From Planctomycetaceae bacterium (GTDB lineage Bacteria > Planctomycetota > Planctomycetia > Pirellulales > Pirellulaceae): 64,000 nt of DNA. The position numbers and the translations under genes are program-made. The DNA is taken from positions 124,001-188,000 of the forward strand of contig JACKHN010000010.1 in assembly GCA_020638975.1 (NCBI GenBank), given 5' to 3'. Below the pieces are notes generated by a model. It made no database searches. It was not told the origin of the DNA and saw nothing but the letters and a program-made list of their open reading frames with translations. Positions 30,050-38,814 of the stretch are shown piece by piece. The stretch's first letter is position 1. Each line of letters begins with the position of its first letter.

Positions 30050-30868
30050 TCATCGCTGCTCTTCACGCAAATCCGGTCGTGAAGGAGACCGTTTGTCAGC
30101 ACCACATCCACCCCCGCCCCCGAACCCCTTGGTACCAAACACCCCGTTGTACGTGTTATCTTCAACGAACATGATAATTCGGTTTGGAGATGGACTCCGA
30201 TCTGCGTCTGGATGTGGATGTGGATGTGGAAGTCGAAGGACAGGAAACTCTTCTTTAGAAACTCGCGGCGGCACGTCACAGCATCCTTCATGGTCGCCTT
30301 CGGACACCACCCAACCATCGTCCCCAAGTGTAAAATCAAATGCAGCTCCGCTGATGCAGATAGTCACTTTCCATCGGTCATCGGCAAAAACCAAGCCCTG
30401 CATTGTTACCTCGGATTCTCGAAATTCGCGTAACGCGGTCATCACTTGAGACCTGACGACATGCAGCGGGTAATGGCTTCGGTATCCTATGGCTCCTCGG
30501 TTCCGTTGCCGCAGAGGCGCAATGATGTTCTCCGGACGTCCGATCGATGGCACCGATAACTTCTCGCCTAGATTAAGCGTGTGAAGCACGATGCGATCCA
30601 CCCATGGCGAGTCGCGCCGACTGTCAAAGTAAACCACGCCTAGGAGATCATCGTGGCTCAGGTGAGCCGCCGCCTGCATGAGAGCATCGACGCTTACTTC
30701 CGTCCAGATACCCCGAGCTCGGTCTTCTGATTCGGACTTCGCTTCTAGGCAGTACTCCGTAAGCACAGACGCGAATGTTCCTCGCTCGGAAACGGAGTCG
30801 CTGTTTTTTTTTGGATACACGCTCGCGCAAACAACGTGACCGAAGTTTCCTCGAACTTCCCCGACCAT
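30050..30868 (-). CDS. Hypothetical protein, possibly with a slippage-shifted N terminus
   Basis: The open frame gives 272 residues with no domain I recognise. Its first 20 codons (before an A9 run at 30804-30812) compete with a different frame, starting at 30939 (or 30933), that encodes MNFLIVLTAWSLVG, a plausible signal peptide. Joining that frame to this one at the A9 run gives a secreted protein of about 295 residues reading CIQKKNSDS across the join. The C terminus carries HPHPHPDAD and a glycine-rich GFGGGGGCG stretch. The long body (LLGVVYFDSRRDSPWVDRIV) looks like a real soluble domain. Sequencing error, transcriptional slippage or a mutation are all possible reasons for the split. 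Confidence 0.6.
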   Translation of the reverse strand: MVGEVRGNFGHVVCASVYPKKNSDSVSERGTFASVLTEYCLEAKSESEDRARGIWTEVSVDALMQAAAHLSHDDLLGVVYFDSRRDSPWVDRIVLHTLNLGEKLSVPSIGRPENIIAPLRQRNRGAIGYRSHYPLHVVRSQVMTALREFRESEVTMQGLVFADDRWKVTICISGAAFDFTLGDDGWVVSEGDHEGCCDVPPRVSKEEFPVLRLPHPHPHPDADRSPSPNRIIMFVEDNTYNGVFGTKGFGGGGGCGADKRSPSRPDLREEQR

Positions 30869-30939
30869 AACTCAACGGGGGTCTCCTCGATGCCCACTAG
30901 AGACCAAGCAGTTAGCACGATCAGGAAGTTCATTACCAA
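30733..30939 (-). pseudogene. Signal-peptide-bearing 5' frame split from the downstream ORF
   Basis: This frame opens with MVMNFLIVLTAWSLVGIEET, a short hydrophobic leader, then runs through the A9 tract and stops near 30745. After the tract its residues (TATPFPSEEHSRLCLRS) lose coding character, while the neighbouring frame gains it. I therefore read it as the true 5' end of the 30050-30868 gene, separated by one base. Confidence 0.4.
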
Positions 30940-31075
30940 TCTTCGCTTTCACGAACGTCTTACGATAAATGCTCATCAATTATAGCAAGATGTGCCTCAC
31001 AAGAATTCGCTTCTGACGTAAGACCGCAGGCTTAAATGCCTCGAACCGGACAAAGCAGCTGGCAGGCGATCAATA
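30940..31075. other. Short intergenic gap
   Basis: It separates the alginate lyase stop from the upstream region of the hypothetical protein. AT-rich compared with its surroundings, consistent with a promoter for the minus-strand gene to its left. No hairpin with a T-run is seen. Confidence 0.3.
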
Positions 31076-31798
31076 CTAACGATGCGTTACCTTCAGCTCG
31101 TAAATAGCCACTTCGCCGTACGCTTCAGGTTTGTCACCCTTTTTGGCATTCGACTGCGTATAGCAGCCGGCCTTGAAATAGCACTGTGACTTCTCGACTG
31201 CCCAATCCATCTTCAGTTCGTCGTTGTACCAGACCTTAATGCGGCCCTCGCCCGCAGCGATGCGAAGCGTGAACTTGTCGCCAATCTTGTAGTTCGAATC
31301 GAGTGGTACATCGTCAAATTTGTTTCGTTCGACGAATAGTTTCTGTTTTTCCAGCCGCACCATCATCACATCATCTTCTTTGTCGTGGATCTGGGCACAG
31401 ACCACATGCTGTTTCACGTCGGGCACGTGAGTAATCGCCTGCTCGATTTCCATGACGTGCAGCGTCGCGTCCTTCGTCGACCAACCGATTTCGTCTTTGC
31501 CACTGGCCTTCATTTCTCGAAGTTCCGATCGTGGGAAGCTCGAATTCTCGGTACCCAGTCCACCGCAGGATGCTCGAAAAATCACGGCGTCGCCGGACGG
31601 AGATGTGAAGAAGCAGTTGGGATCCTGAAACAAGGCTAACTCAGGTTGAACGACTTCATCGGGATTGCCTTTCCGCGCGGTGTTGTAAGGCAGCGTTAGC
31701 TTCCAGGCCGCGAGATCGAGGATGGCGGCGGGTGGTTCTGCGGCCGACAACGAAGTGACGACGAGAAGGGATAGAATCGAGATCGCCTGGCACTTCAT
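31076..31798 (-). CDS. Secreted polysaccharide lyase family 7 (alginate lyase)
   Basis: 240 residues. All three PL7 signature blocks are present: SFPRSELREM (the R-S-E-L motif), VCAQIHDKEDD (QIH) and CYFKAGCYTQSN (YFKAGxYxQ), which form the active-site cleft that cuts alginate by beta-elimination. Starting at the ATG at 31798 gives a clear signal peptide (MKCQAISILSLLVVTSLSAAE). The frame extends 46 codons upstream into the vWA gene, but without coding character. Length equals a single catalytic domain, with no extra binding module. It follows the vWA lipoprotein gene on the same strand with a 116-base gap. It probably acts in the periplasm or medium on algal or bacterial alginate. Confidence 0.93.
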   Translation of the reverse strand: MKCQAISILSLLVVTSLSAAEPPAAILDLAAWKLTLPYNTARKGNPDEVVQPELALFQDPNCFFTSPSGDAVIFRASCGGLGTENSSFPRSELREMKASGKDEIGWSTKDATLHVMEIEQAITHVPDVKQHVVCAQIHDKEDDVMMVRLEKQKLFVERNKFDDVPLDSNYKIGDKFTLRIAAGEGRIKVWYNDELKMDWAVEKSQCYFKAGCYTQSNAKKGDKPEAYGEVAIYELKVTHR

Positions 31799-31914
31799 TT
31801 TTTTGTTTCCGATTGGGATTTGATCGACAACACGGTAAGGATAGTGGGCCGGCTTCGTGCGAGGTGCAATGCCGTCGCGATAAGGCACTCCGCCGCGTCG
31901 TTCTTCCAACTGGT

Positions 31915-33615
31915 TTATCGCTCCGTCCACTGCCACCCGAACGGAGTTTGCAGCTCACGTTCGGCGAGCTTCGCCCACGGCGTTCCAGGGTGTTCTGCAA
32001 CGACACGCTCTAAGTACAACTTGGCCTTCTCGCCTAACTTTTTTAATGCGCTAGTCGCGTCGGTGGTCTCGGCTGTGGCTAACTCCCACGTACTGTTGGA
32101 CTCGTTTGCGAAGTTCTTGCCGCGTTTCAACTCGGCCAACATCGCGTTGTATCCATCGACGCGTGACTTGGCGGCGGCGGCGCGACCCATGGCAACATCA
32201 TAAGCCGCTTGCCAGCGTGGCGACGTTAACTTGTCGCGATCCTTCTCGCCTCGTTCGATCGCATCGTACAACCGGTTGACGCCCGGCTCCAACTTGGCCG
32301 CCAGTTGCTGGGCACGAGCCACGTCGTTGGCCAACTGAGCCTCGTCTTTTTTGACAAAGGTTACTTGTGGCAACTGCGTGAACTCGACTGCTTCTATCTT
32401 CGATGCTTCGTGCAACGCCATGCACGCACCATTGCTTTGCAGGAGCTTTTGGTAATCTGCCTCGGTCGTGTAATCCGGCGCATACTTTTGCATTACATTT
32501 GGGTCGGGTTGCCAGACACCAGAGGAAGGCCACTCGCTGACCATGGCGCCGGCAAACGAGTAACCGCTGGTCGCTGGGCGAACCGCGATATAACGGCCAC
32601 CCGTTCCGCGACACAGCTTTTCCAAAGCAAATGGACCGAAGCCCGAGTCCATCATGCGGAAGTCATTCATGCCACCCCAAAAGCCGAGTTCGATGTGCTC
32701 ACGATAACGAGATTCAGGCCCCTGGCGAATCGAGAGCTTGTCGGCGGCGTTCTCGATCGAAGCGTCCAGTGCCGCCATTCGCCCAAATGGAGCTGGTACA
32801 CCGATGACGTACATGGGGATGCTGTTGCGACGCGTCTCGTCAATCAGCGAGTCGACTAGATTCTGATCGTCGCCAGCTTCGTCGGTAACGATAAAGAACA
32901 TGACCTCGCGACGGTCTTGCGTGCGATACTTCGTGTACTTCTTTAACGCCTCACCGATCGCGGTGAACACCATTTCTTTACCGGTCGCATCTGTGGGCAT
33001 GCCGTTCATCGCGGTGATCAGCGACGATGGATCAGGTGACGGACTGTCGACAGGAAAATGCAGCTGTCCACCGAAAGTGCATACAGCGGTCAAGAACCGT
33101 TGCGAGTCGCTATCGGACTTCAGGCCGCTGTACGGTTGTTGGATCATGCTGCTGATTGTTTGTACGAGCCCACGAGCGCTCTTGGATTCGTCGATCACCC
33201 ACACCGCCAGCGTCGGGCCGTAGTCGATGGAGTCCTTCAGCAGCGAAGTCACGCGTTCAACGATCTTGGAGCCCGACAAACCTTCTCGCGATTCGTTCTT
33301 GCCCGGCGAGGTAAAGGCACCGCCGCCTTGGAACGCATAGTCGCCCGATGATCCACCGAAATTGAAATCGAACTCGCTTTCAGTTTCGGGAATCTCATCG
33401 AATCGAGTTCGCTCGTCCGGAGCCACGCGAGGACGGCGAGCCGTTGGCGAATTGCTCTTCGTCGTCGCCCCCTGCTGCGGCGCGGCGGCGAGTTGCTCTG
33501 CGATCTTATTGCCCGAGGCCTTTTGTTTTGTTGAGGGAGGCGTCGGCTTCCCACAACCCACAACGAGCAGACCCACCACAGACATGGCCACAGCTAAAGA
33601 GCGAATCGTGTTCAT
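31915..33615 (-). CDS. vWA-domain lipoprotein
   Basis: 566 residues. A lipoprotein signal (LLVVGCGK, lipid-modified Cys) opens the protein when started at the ATG at 33615; a TTG five codons upstream is less likely. Residues ~30-110 are low-complexity. A von Willebrand A-type domain follows: AVWVIDESKSARG supplies the DxSxS metal site, with downstream TDATGKE and FIVTDEAGDD as the other metal-loop candidates. The C-terminal ~150 residues are helical, with a likely tetratricopeptide-like end (KLYLERVVAEHPGTPWAKLAERELQ). Role unknown; such proteins often serve as periplasmic or surface binding scaffolds. An inserted mobile palindrome lies upstream at 33732-33866. Confidence 0.88.
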   Translation of the reverse strand: MNTIRSLAVAMSVVGLLVVGCGKPTPPSTKQKASGNKIAEQLAAAPQQGATTKSNSPTARRPRVAPDERTRFDEIPETESEFDFNFGGSSGDYAFQGGGAFTSPGKNESREGLSGSKIVERVTSLLKDSIDYGPTLAVWVIDESKSARGLVQTISSMIQQPYSGLKSDSDSQRFLTAVCTFGGQLHFPVDSPSPDPSSLITAMNGMPTDATGKEMVFTAIGEALKKYTKYRTQDRREVMFFIVTDEAGDDQNLVDSLIDETRRNSIPMYVIGVPAPFGRMAALDASIENAADKLSIRQGPESRYREHIELGFWGGMNDFRMMDSGFGPFALEKLCRGTGGRYIAVRPATSGYSFAGAMVSEWPSSGVWQPDPNVMQKYAPDYTTEADYQKLLQSNGACMALHEASKIEAVEFTQLPQVTFVKKDEAQLANDVARAQQLAAKLEPGVNRLYDAIERGEKDRDKLTSPRWQAAYDVAMGRAAAAKSRVDGYNAMLAELKRGKNFANESNSTWELATAETTDATSALKKLGEKAKLYLERVVAEHPGTPWAKLAERELQTPFGWQWTER

Positions 33616-33721
33616 AGCATCGCACCGCAACGATAAAGTTCTCGCAAAAGATAAGCCCGAAGATCATCGGGATCGCACTTTTCGATTCTAATCGATAATC
33701 GATGTCGCGTCGCGGGCACAA

Positions 33722-33876
33722 GGTCGCGATACAGGGCTTTTCATTTGTTGAAGTTGCACAAGATGTACGACGGGCCTCCGAGCCTGTCGAAGAACGACTT
33801 AGATTCATCGACGGGCTCGGAGGCCCGTCGTACCAACCTCTCAGTTTGAAGAACTGAAAAGCCCTGGGTCGCGATA
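33722..33876. mobile_element. MITE-like element, copy 1, with 10 bp target duplications
   Basis: The element 33732-33866 (135 bp) begins CAGGGCTTTTCA and ends with the exact reverse complement TGAAAAGCCCTG. It is flanked by perfect direct repeats GGTCGCGATA (33722-33731 and 33867-33876). Inside is a second, longer palindrome with arms starting GTACGACGGGCCTCCGAGCC. It has no ORF of its own, so a transposase must act in trans. A sister copy lies at 60791-60926. It sits between the vWA gene and the redoxin-like gene. Confidence 0.85.
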
Positions 33877-33968
33877 GGGGACAAACTCGCTGGGATCGGG
33901 GCCTTCGACCCCACAGAGCCGTTGTCGCTGCAACGCCCGTGGCGAGCGCCGACGGATCGCAAGGATCA

Positions 33969-34889
33969 CTATTCGCTGCGGGGAGAACGGCCCGGCGGGG
34001 TGTCTTTCGGCTTGTACTTTTCGGCCCAGGCTTCTAACTGCGTCTGCGCCGGCGGGGTGCCGTAGTTGTCTAACTTGCCAGCTTCGATTATGCGCCGAGC
34101 GATATCGCCGATTCGTTGTTGGGCATCCGGCTTGTCTGCCACGTACGTCTCGATGCCAGCGATCGTGTCTCTGACCTGCTCCTCGGTCGCAGACTTCTGA
34201 ATCAGCGAACGCAGTAAGGTGTCGAGTTTCGGATCGTTCGGTCCTTCCCTTACCATTCGCTCCGCGATCTTCTTCGCAGTCATCAAACCGATCGCGACTG
34301 GATTTGGTGCCGTCAAATCCTCAATCGTCGGCACATCGCCGCCGCCGAGAACGTCGACAATCTCCTTCGCGATTTTCGGTGCATCGGCTTGGATGCTGGG
34401 CTGGACCAACGCGAAGTTGGCCGTCACCTTATTGTCTTTGGCGACAAGTACCGTGAGCGCGACATTGCGGTTCAATCCATAAGCACCCGGCCCTTCCTGG
34501 CCGTCTGTCGAGATGCCCATCGCAACATCTTTGGGCAATGCGTTGGCGGCACGCTTCATCCAGTTCTCGGTTTCTGTCGGATCAGCACTCAAAAACACGA
34601 CGCCGCTTACCAAGCCATCCTTCGCGCGCGTCGCCGCATAGCTCATAACCAATCGCGTCAACCCAAGCGACGGTCGCGTTACCTCGTGGACGAAGATGAC
34701 AAACGTCGGTTTGCCGTCGGCCATCTTGATCAGATCGAACTCTTTACCCGCGATGTCACCGGAAGTGCCGCGAGCTGTAAACGACACCAATTGTTCACCC
34801 ACTTGCGGCCCCGAGAATGGTTCGTCGTCGCCCCGAATCGTTGTGACCAGAACGGTAATTGAAAGGAAACCTGCCGTAAGAAGACGCAT
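33969..34889 (-). CDS. Secreted redoxin-like protein lacking a CXXC motif
   Basis: 306 residues with an N-terminal signal peptide (MRLLTAGFLSITVLVTTIRG). The segment FSGPQVGEQLVSFTARGTSG then KPTFVIFVHEVTRPSLGLTRLV resembles the start of AhpC/TSA-redoxin folds, but the usual resolving and peroxidatic Cys are absent (VHEVTRPS stands where a CxxC would be). The C-terminal half is helical. It is the third gene in an operon with an ECF sigma factor and an anti-sigma factor (49 bases downstream of the latter). A non-catalytic thioredoxin-fold binding or sensing role in the periplasm is inferred. Confidence 0.75.
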   Translation of the reverse strand: MRLLTAGFLSITVLVTTIRGDDEPFSGPQVGEQLVSFTARGTSGDIAGKEFDLIKMADGKPTFVIFVHEVTRPSLGLTRLVMSYAATRAKDGLVSGVVFLSADPTETENWMKRAANALPKDVAMGISTDGQEGPGAYGLNRNVALTVLVAKDNKVTANFALVQPSIQADAPKIAKEIVDVLGGGDVPTIEDLTAPNPVAIGLMTAKKIAERMVREGPNDPKLDTLLRSLIQKSATEEQVRDTIAGIETYVADKPDAQQRIGDIARRIIEAGKLDNYGTPPAQTQLEAWAEKYKPKDTPPGRSPRSE

Positions 34890-34938
34890 CGCTGGACTCC
34901 TGGTCTAGAGACGATCCGGTGCAAGACAGCGTGAAGTA

Positions 34939-35883
34939 TCAGCACAGCCAGGCCGCTTCGCAAGCCACTTCCTGCAAACATTGTGCAGGCGAGTGCTCTA
35001 GGCGTGGTGATCTTGAGCTCACGCGGCGCACTCGTTGCGTGAGTGAAATTGAGAAGTCCCGCACGCTGGCTTCGCGAATTCGAGCATCCAGTGAGACGAC
35101 AAGAGCTTTCTCCGAAGCATTCTCGTTCCGACGATCGGAAGCCGCTTGGGTAGGCGTCGGTCGAGCAACCATTGCCAAGCCAAGCCTGAACGCCTCGAAC
35201 TCCTCCCGGAATTGCATCCGTATCCGTTGGAAGCTCAACGTCGGCACTTGCCAAAACTGAATCGCCGATAACGCTTCATCTGACAGCTCGTCGTGACAGG
35301 CGACACACGCAGCTGCCGACTTCACAATTGTCTTCTCGGTCGAAGATATACGGCTCCCCGCTTTGTGGCACTGCGTGCAACAGGCGATGTCTGCGGCGGC
35401 AAGTTCCACAGCGTTCGTCGTCGAGCGGCAAGCATTTGGAAGCTCCAACGCCGCCAGTAATGTATAGTCGCGGTTCTCGTGCAGACGGACGTTGGACGCC
35501 AACTGCGAGTCGCCACCCGAACGCCGATTGAGTCCCAACGTCGCAAAGACCGCCGATCCGACCAGCATCACGCTCGCCGCGATGACTAACGCGATCATCG
35601 TGATCGAATTGCGGACGGGTGGTACGCCGGTGCGAGTCGGCTGCGGCAGCGCGTCGATAATGGGCAGCAACCGACCACAATACATTGGCAACTCGTCGTT
35701 GCTCTCGACCGCCATCGACTCGTGAAAAAGCCCGACCGCCGGACGAAACGCTTCCGCCAACTGTCGACACTCGTGACAAACAGCCAAGTGCGATTCAACG
35801 AATTCATCGTCCGCGCTGCCCGACGGGAACGGCTCACGCGTCAGAACATCAAACACATCATCACAGGTAAAAACGGCTCTCAT
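34939..35883 (-). CDS. Anti-sigma factor with two CXXCH heme-type motifs in the periplasmic part
   Basis: 314 residues. The N-terminal zinc finger (C7, then H32xxxC36xxC39) marks a zf-HC2 anti-sigma factor; a single transmembrane helix follows at ~94-117. The periplasmic part carries CTQCH (169-173) and CVACH (193-197), spaced as in c-type cytochromes, plus further Cys near the C terminus. If both motifs are haemylated the protein would be a redox or gas-sensing anti-sigma factor; zinc binding is the alternative. Its ATG overlaps the upstream sigma gene's TGA (ATGA), so the two are translationally coupled. The redoxin-like gene downstream adds to a redox theme. The heme idea is inference from motif alone. 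Confidence 0.85.
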   Translation of the reverse strand: MRAVFTCDDVFDVLTREPFPSGSADDEFVESHLAVCHECRQLAEAFRPAVGLFHESMAVESNDELPMYCGRLLPIIDALPQPTRTGVPPVRNSITMIALVIAASVMLVGSAVFATLGLNRRSGGDSQLASNVRLHENRDYTLLAALELPNACRSTTNAVELAAADIACCTQCHKAGSRISSTEKTIVKSAAACVACHDELSDEALSAIQFWQVPTLSFQRIRMQFREEFEAFRLGLAMVARPTPTQAASDRRNENASEKALVVSLDARIREASVRDFSISLTQRVRRVSSRSPRLEHSPAQCLQEVACEAAWLC

Positions 35884-36506
35884 TGCCTGCTCTCCAACGT
35901 TCGATCAATCGGTAAGTCTTCTTCGGGGCCGAGATACTCGGCCAGCTTGGTCAAGCCCCAACGAACACGGTTCTTTGCGGACGATAAACTGCATCCCATC
36001 GCCTCGGCGATCTCTTGAAACTTCAGGCCGCCAAAGAAGCGAAGCCGTAACGCATCCGCCTGCGTTTCGGGCAGCTTGGCGAGTAAAGCGTCGAGCAACT
36101 CCGAGCGTTCCTGCGTCGCCATCCGCGCGGAAGGCGCTTCGTCCGACTTGAGTTGTTCTGCCAACGTCGCTCGCAGGTCATCGTCGCTATTCGACTGAGT
36201 CCACGCTCCGATAAAGAGACCGCGTGAAAACTTTTTCATCTGACGACGGCACTGGTTCAGTAGGATCGTCCACAACCACGTCCGGAAGCTGTACTGCGAG
36301 TTGTAAGTGTGCAGCGACTTGAACGCACACAGAAACGTTTCCTGCACCACATCTTCCGCCCAATCATGCCGCCCCATGCGACTGCGAGCGACGCGAAACA
36401 ACGGGCCCTGATACCGCGAGACTAACTGCGCAAACTGATCGCGGTCGCCAGCGAGTGTCGAGGTGATCAATGTTCCATCAGAGATTTCTTCGGCTGATAT
36501 TGTCAC
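35880..36506 (-). CDS. ECF sigma factor
   Basis: About 208 residues. Region 2 is seen in DQFAQLVSRYQGPLFRVARS, DWAEDVVQETFLCAFKSL and SFRTWLWTILLNQCRR; region 4 in LPETQADALRLRFFGGLKFQEIAEAMGCSLSSAKNR. The frame extends upstream to an ATG at 36644, but that stretch is Cys-rich and noncoding in character; I take the GTG at 36506 as a likely start, with low certainty. A TTG further in (L12 from here) is possible. It heads an operon with its anti-sigma factor (4-base ATGA overlap) and a redoxin-like protein. Confidence 0.88.
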   Translation of the reverse strand: MTISAEEISDGTLITSTLAGDRDQFAQLVSRYQGPLFRVARSRMGRHDWAEDVVQETFLCAFKSLHTYNSQYSFRTWLWTILLNQCRRQMKKFSRGLFIGAWTQSNSDDDLRATLAEQLKSDEAPSARMATQERSELLDALLAKLPETQADALRLRFFGGLKFQEIAEAMGCSLSSAKNRVRWGLTKLAEYLGPEEDLPIDRTLESRQ

Positions 36507-36700
36507 GAGGAGCTTTACGGGTGATCGAGTAGTCTGCAAACAACACGTCCATTGTCGCCCAAGACAACATCGCGCGACAATGGTTGTAGTCAACTCGCCG
36601 CAAAAAAGGCCAAGTTTCGCACACTGGTAGCCTTCGAATCGCAACCTGATGGACGCTTAGGAATAAGTCAGAAATTACTTCGGCATTTCAAGAGATAGGG

Positions 36701-38763
36701 GTAGGGAAGTCCGGTTGAGCCGGACTCCCCTCCCTCCGAACCGTGCATGCGGTTCTCCCGCACACGGCTCTCCAGTTAGTGGTTGCCCAGTGATAGGGAT
36801 TGAACGTAGCGGGTGTGGGCGTTGCGCAGACTTCGCAACCCCAGATCCGTGAAGTAGGCATTGGGCCAACGGCGTGTTCTCGACAAGCGTTGGGGATTAC
36901 GCCGGTGACGCTTGAGCAACTGACGGCGCAGTCGTCGACGGATCATCCCATCATAGGCATCGAAAACATTCCAGTTACTGTGACGAAAGTACGTGAACCA
37001 GCCGATCGTCACCGCATTGATCTCCGCAATCGTTTGTGTCATCGACTGTCCCGATTTACGCGGAGTCAATTCGCGGATTCGATCGACCATCTTGCGGCGA
37101 CTCTTGGCCCGCGGGAAGCGATCCTTCCAGCGGAACGAATAGCCCAGAAAATCAAAACTCGTCTCACGATTATCAACAACTCGCGTCTTCTCAGGATGAA
37201 GCGTCAAGTCCGCAGATGTGACAAAACGTTTCACTTCCTCAAGTGCCGATTCGGCTTCGGCCTGACTACCACACAGGATCACGAAGTCGTCACAGTAACG
37301 AACCATTTCGTAGCCAAGCTTGGCCATCTGATGATCCAGTTCACTCAAGTACAAATTCGACAACAACGGAGAAAGAACGGCCCCTTGTGGAACTCCCGCT
37401 TCGGGCGTCCACTCGGATAGTTCTTCCAGGATCGATTGATCCAGAAACGATTGGATCAAAGCCAACAGACGGCGATCCGAGATTTTCGCTTGCACAAGTT
37501 GCATCAAGCGATCTTTCGGAATCGTATCGAAGTAGCTTTGAAGATCGGCGTCAACAACAAACACCTTGCCTTCGTCAAGCTTCTGCTCGACAACTCGCAG
37601 CGCGTCATGGCAACTGCGTCCGTGGCGAAAGCCGAAGCTTCGCTCGTGAAACTCGTTGTCGAAGATCGGTTCGATCACGTTAAGAATGGCCGTTTGCACG
37701 ACCCGATCTCGAACCGTTGGAATCCCCAGCGGACGTTCCGTCGAACTGCCCGGTTTAGGAATCCAAACTCGGCGTACCGGACGCGGGCGGTAAGTCCCCT
37801 CGCGTAGTTGCCGGTGTAGGCGTCGGATTTCGTCGATCTCATGTTCGGCGAAATCGCTGGTGCTTTGGCCGTCCACTCCAGCGGCCCCGTCTCTCCCGAC
37901 GACCTTGCGAGCCGACGTGAATAGGTTGAGTTCGCTTTCGACTTTGTCGCTCAGAGCATGCCATTTGCCTCCTCGCACTCCTACAACGAGTGCGTTCAAC
38001 ATGCGGTCGGTCCAAACACTACGATTCGCCCAAGCGGAGATCTCACGTGTTGATTCCCGTGCCTCGGGTTCTACCGCCGGGGTAGCCGCTGTAAACGGCA
38101 CTGTGACGGGGATGTAGTTGTTAGCTCTACGTTTCGTGTCTTTGGTCATTCGCGCATTCCACTTTCCTGCCTCCCTTCGCTCGCGCCAGGTTTGGTTCCC
38201 AACGGTCGTCACTACTATGAAGGCTCTGACTACTGCCAACCGCCTGTAACAAATTCATCGACGATCATGGTTTCGCTCTCGCATTCAGCCTGATCGTTGG
38301 CCGAAGGAGCCTGGAACATTGAGTAAGCGACGTTCCTCATCGCTATCTTAACGATAGATTCTGGGCTGTCTGTTGAGTTGGCAGTTCTCCCTGCTTACCT
38401 CGTTTGAACTTCTGACCATTCCGTCTCCAACCACCTTAATGCCATTTCACCACGCTCGATTTAACACGTTACCGAGGTTCTCATCATCGTCGTGGCTGCT
38501 GCACCGACCGTCCTTGCAATGGGACAGACCTATCGCGGTCATCATCGGGCCGACTGCGTGCAGTCAAGGGTTCGCCAGATCCTAGGAGGCTCCCCGACAG
38601 GCTTGGCCGAATCGAGTTCACTTTCGTTACGGACTGGTCATTCGTCTCAGGTTGCTCTCCACCTTGTCTCGCGACAACGCAGTTACCACTTTCGACTACA
38701 GGCTGGTAACGGTAGCCTGGACGGGACTTTCACCCGACAATTCAAACGCCTTCACAGGCGCAC
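36701..38763 (-). mobile_element. Group II intron (complete, with maturase ORF)
   Basis: The minus strand begins GTGCGCC at 38763, the group II 5' consensus, and continues with a structured leader including the GTCGGGTGAAAGTCCCG hairpin. The maturase ORF occupies domain IV. Domain V is 36738-36770 (GAGCCGTG...CACGGTTC, a 33-base hairpin with a GNRA-like tip), starting 5 bases after the ORF stop. Domain VI (GTCCGGCTCAACCGGAC stem) follows, ending near TAC at 36701. The exact 3' end is uncertain by a few bases. The upstream exon ends precisely with a palindromic repeat (38764-38814). Confidence 0.88.
36776..38149 (-). CDS. ltrA: Group II intron reverse transcriptase/maturase
   Basis: 457 residues from the ATG at 38149 (an in-frame start lies 30 codons upstream). 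RT motifs are in order: RVWIPKPGSSTERPLGIPTVRDRVVQ, HERSFGFRHGRSCHDAL, VVDADLQSYFDTI, GVPQGAVLSPLLSNLYLSELD, RYCDDFVIL (YCDD catalytic box) and LHPEKTRVVD, then FDFLGYSF. The C-terminal maturase X domain ends WPNAYFTDLGLRSL. There is no HNH endonuclease domain, as in several bacterial lineages that insert at hairpins or single-stranded DNA. It splices and mobilises the host intron. Full length and undamaged, so the intron may still be active. Confidence 0.95.
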   Translation of the reverse strand: MTKDTKRRANNYIPVTVPFTAATPAVEPEARESTREISAWANRSVWTDRMLNALVVGVRGGKWHALSDKVESELNLFTSARKVVGRDGAAGVDGQSTSDFAEHEIDEIRRLHRQLREGTYRPRPVRRVWIPKPGSSTERPLGIPTVRDRVVQTAILNVIEPIFDNEFHERSFGFRHGRSCHDALRVVEQKLDEGKVFVVDADLQSYFDTIPKDRLMQLVQAKISDRRLLALIQSFLDQSILEELSEWTPEAGVPQGAVLSPLLSNLYLSELDHQMAKLGYEMVRYCDDFVILCGSQAEAESALEEVKRFVTSADLTLHPEKTRVVDNRETSFDFLGYSFRWKDRFPRAKSRRKMVDRIRELTPRKSGQSMTQTIAEINAVTIGWFTYFRHSNWNVFDAYDGMIRRRLRRQLLKRHRRNPQRLSRTRRWPNAYFTDLGLRSLRNAHTRYVQSLSLGNH

Positions 38764-38814
38764 TAGGGTCCGCTGTGCGGACCAGGAATCCTGAGGTCCG
38801 CACGGCGGACCCTA
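38764..38814. repeat. Palindromic repeat used as group II intron target
   Basis: Two nearly perfect 20-base arms (38764-38783 and 38795-38814; the ends read TAGGGTCCGC and GCGGACCCTA) flank an 11-base loop. On the minus strand the last base of the hairpin touches the first base of the intron. The palindrome resembles a transcription terminator or an attC-like stem in shape. Confidence 0.8.

Noticed and set aside
30093..30449. Plus-strand proline-rich frame of 118 codons
   Set aside because: Antisense to the hypothetical minus-strand gene, which has better composition and length.
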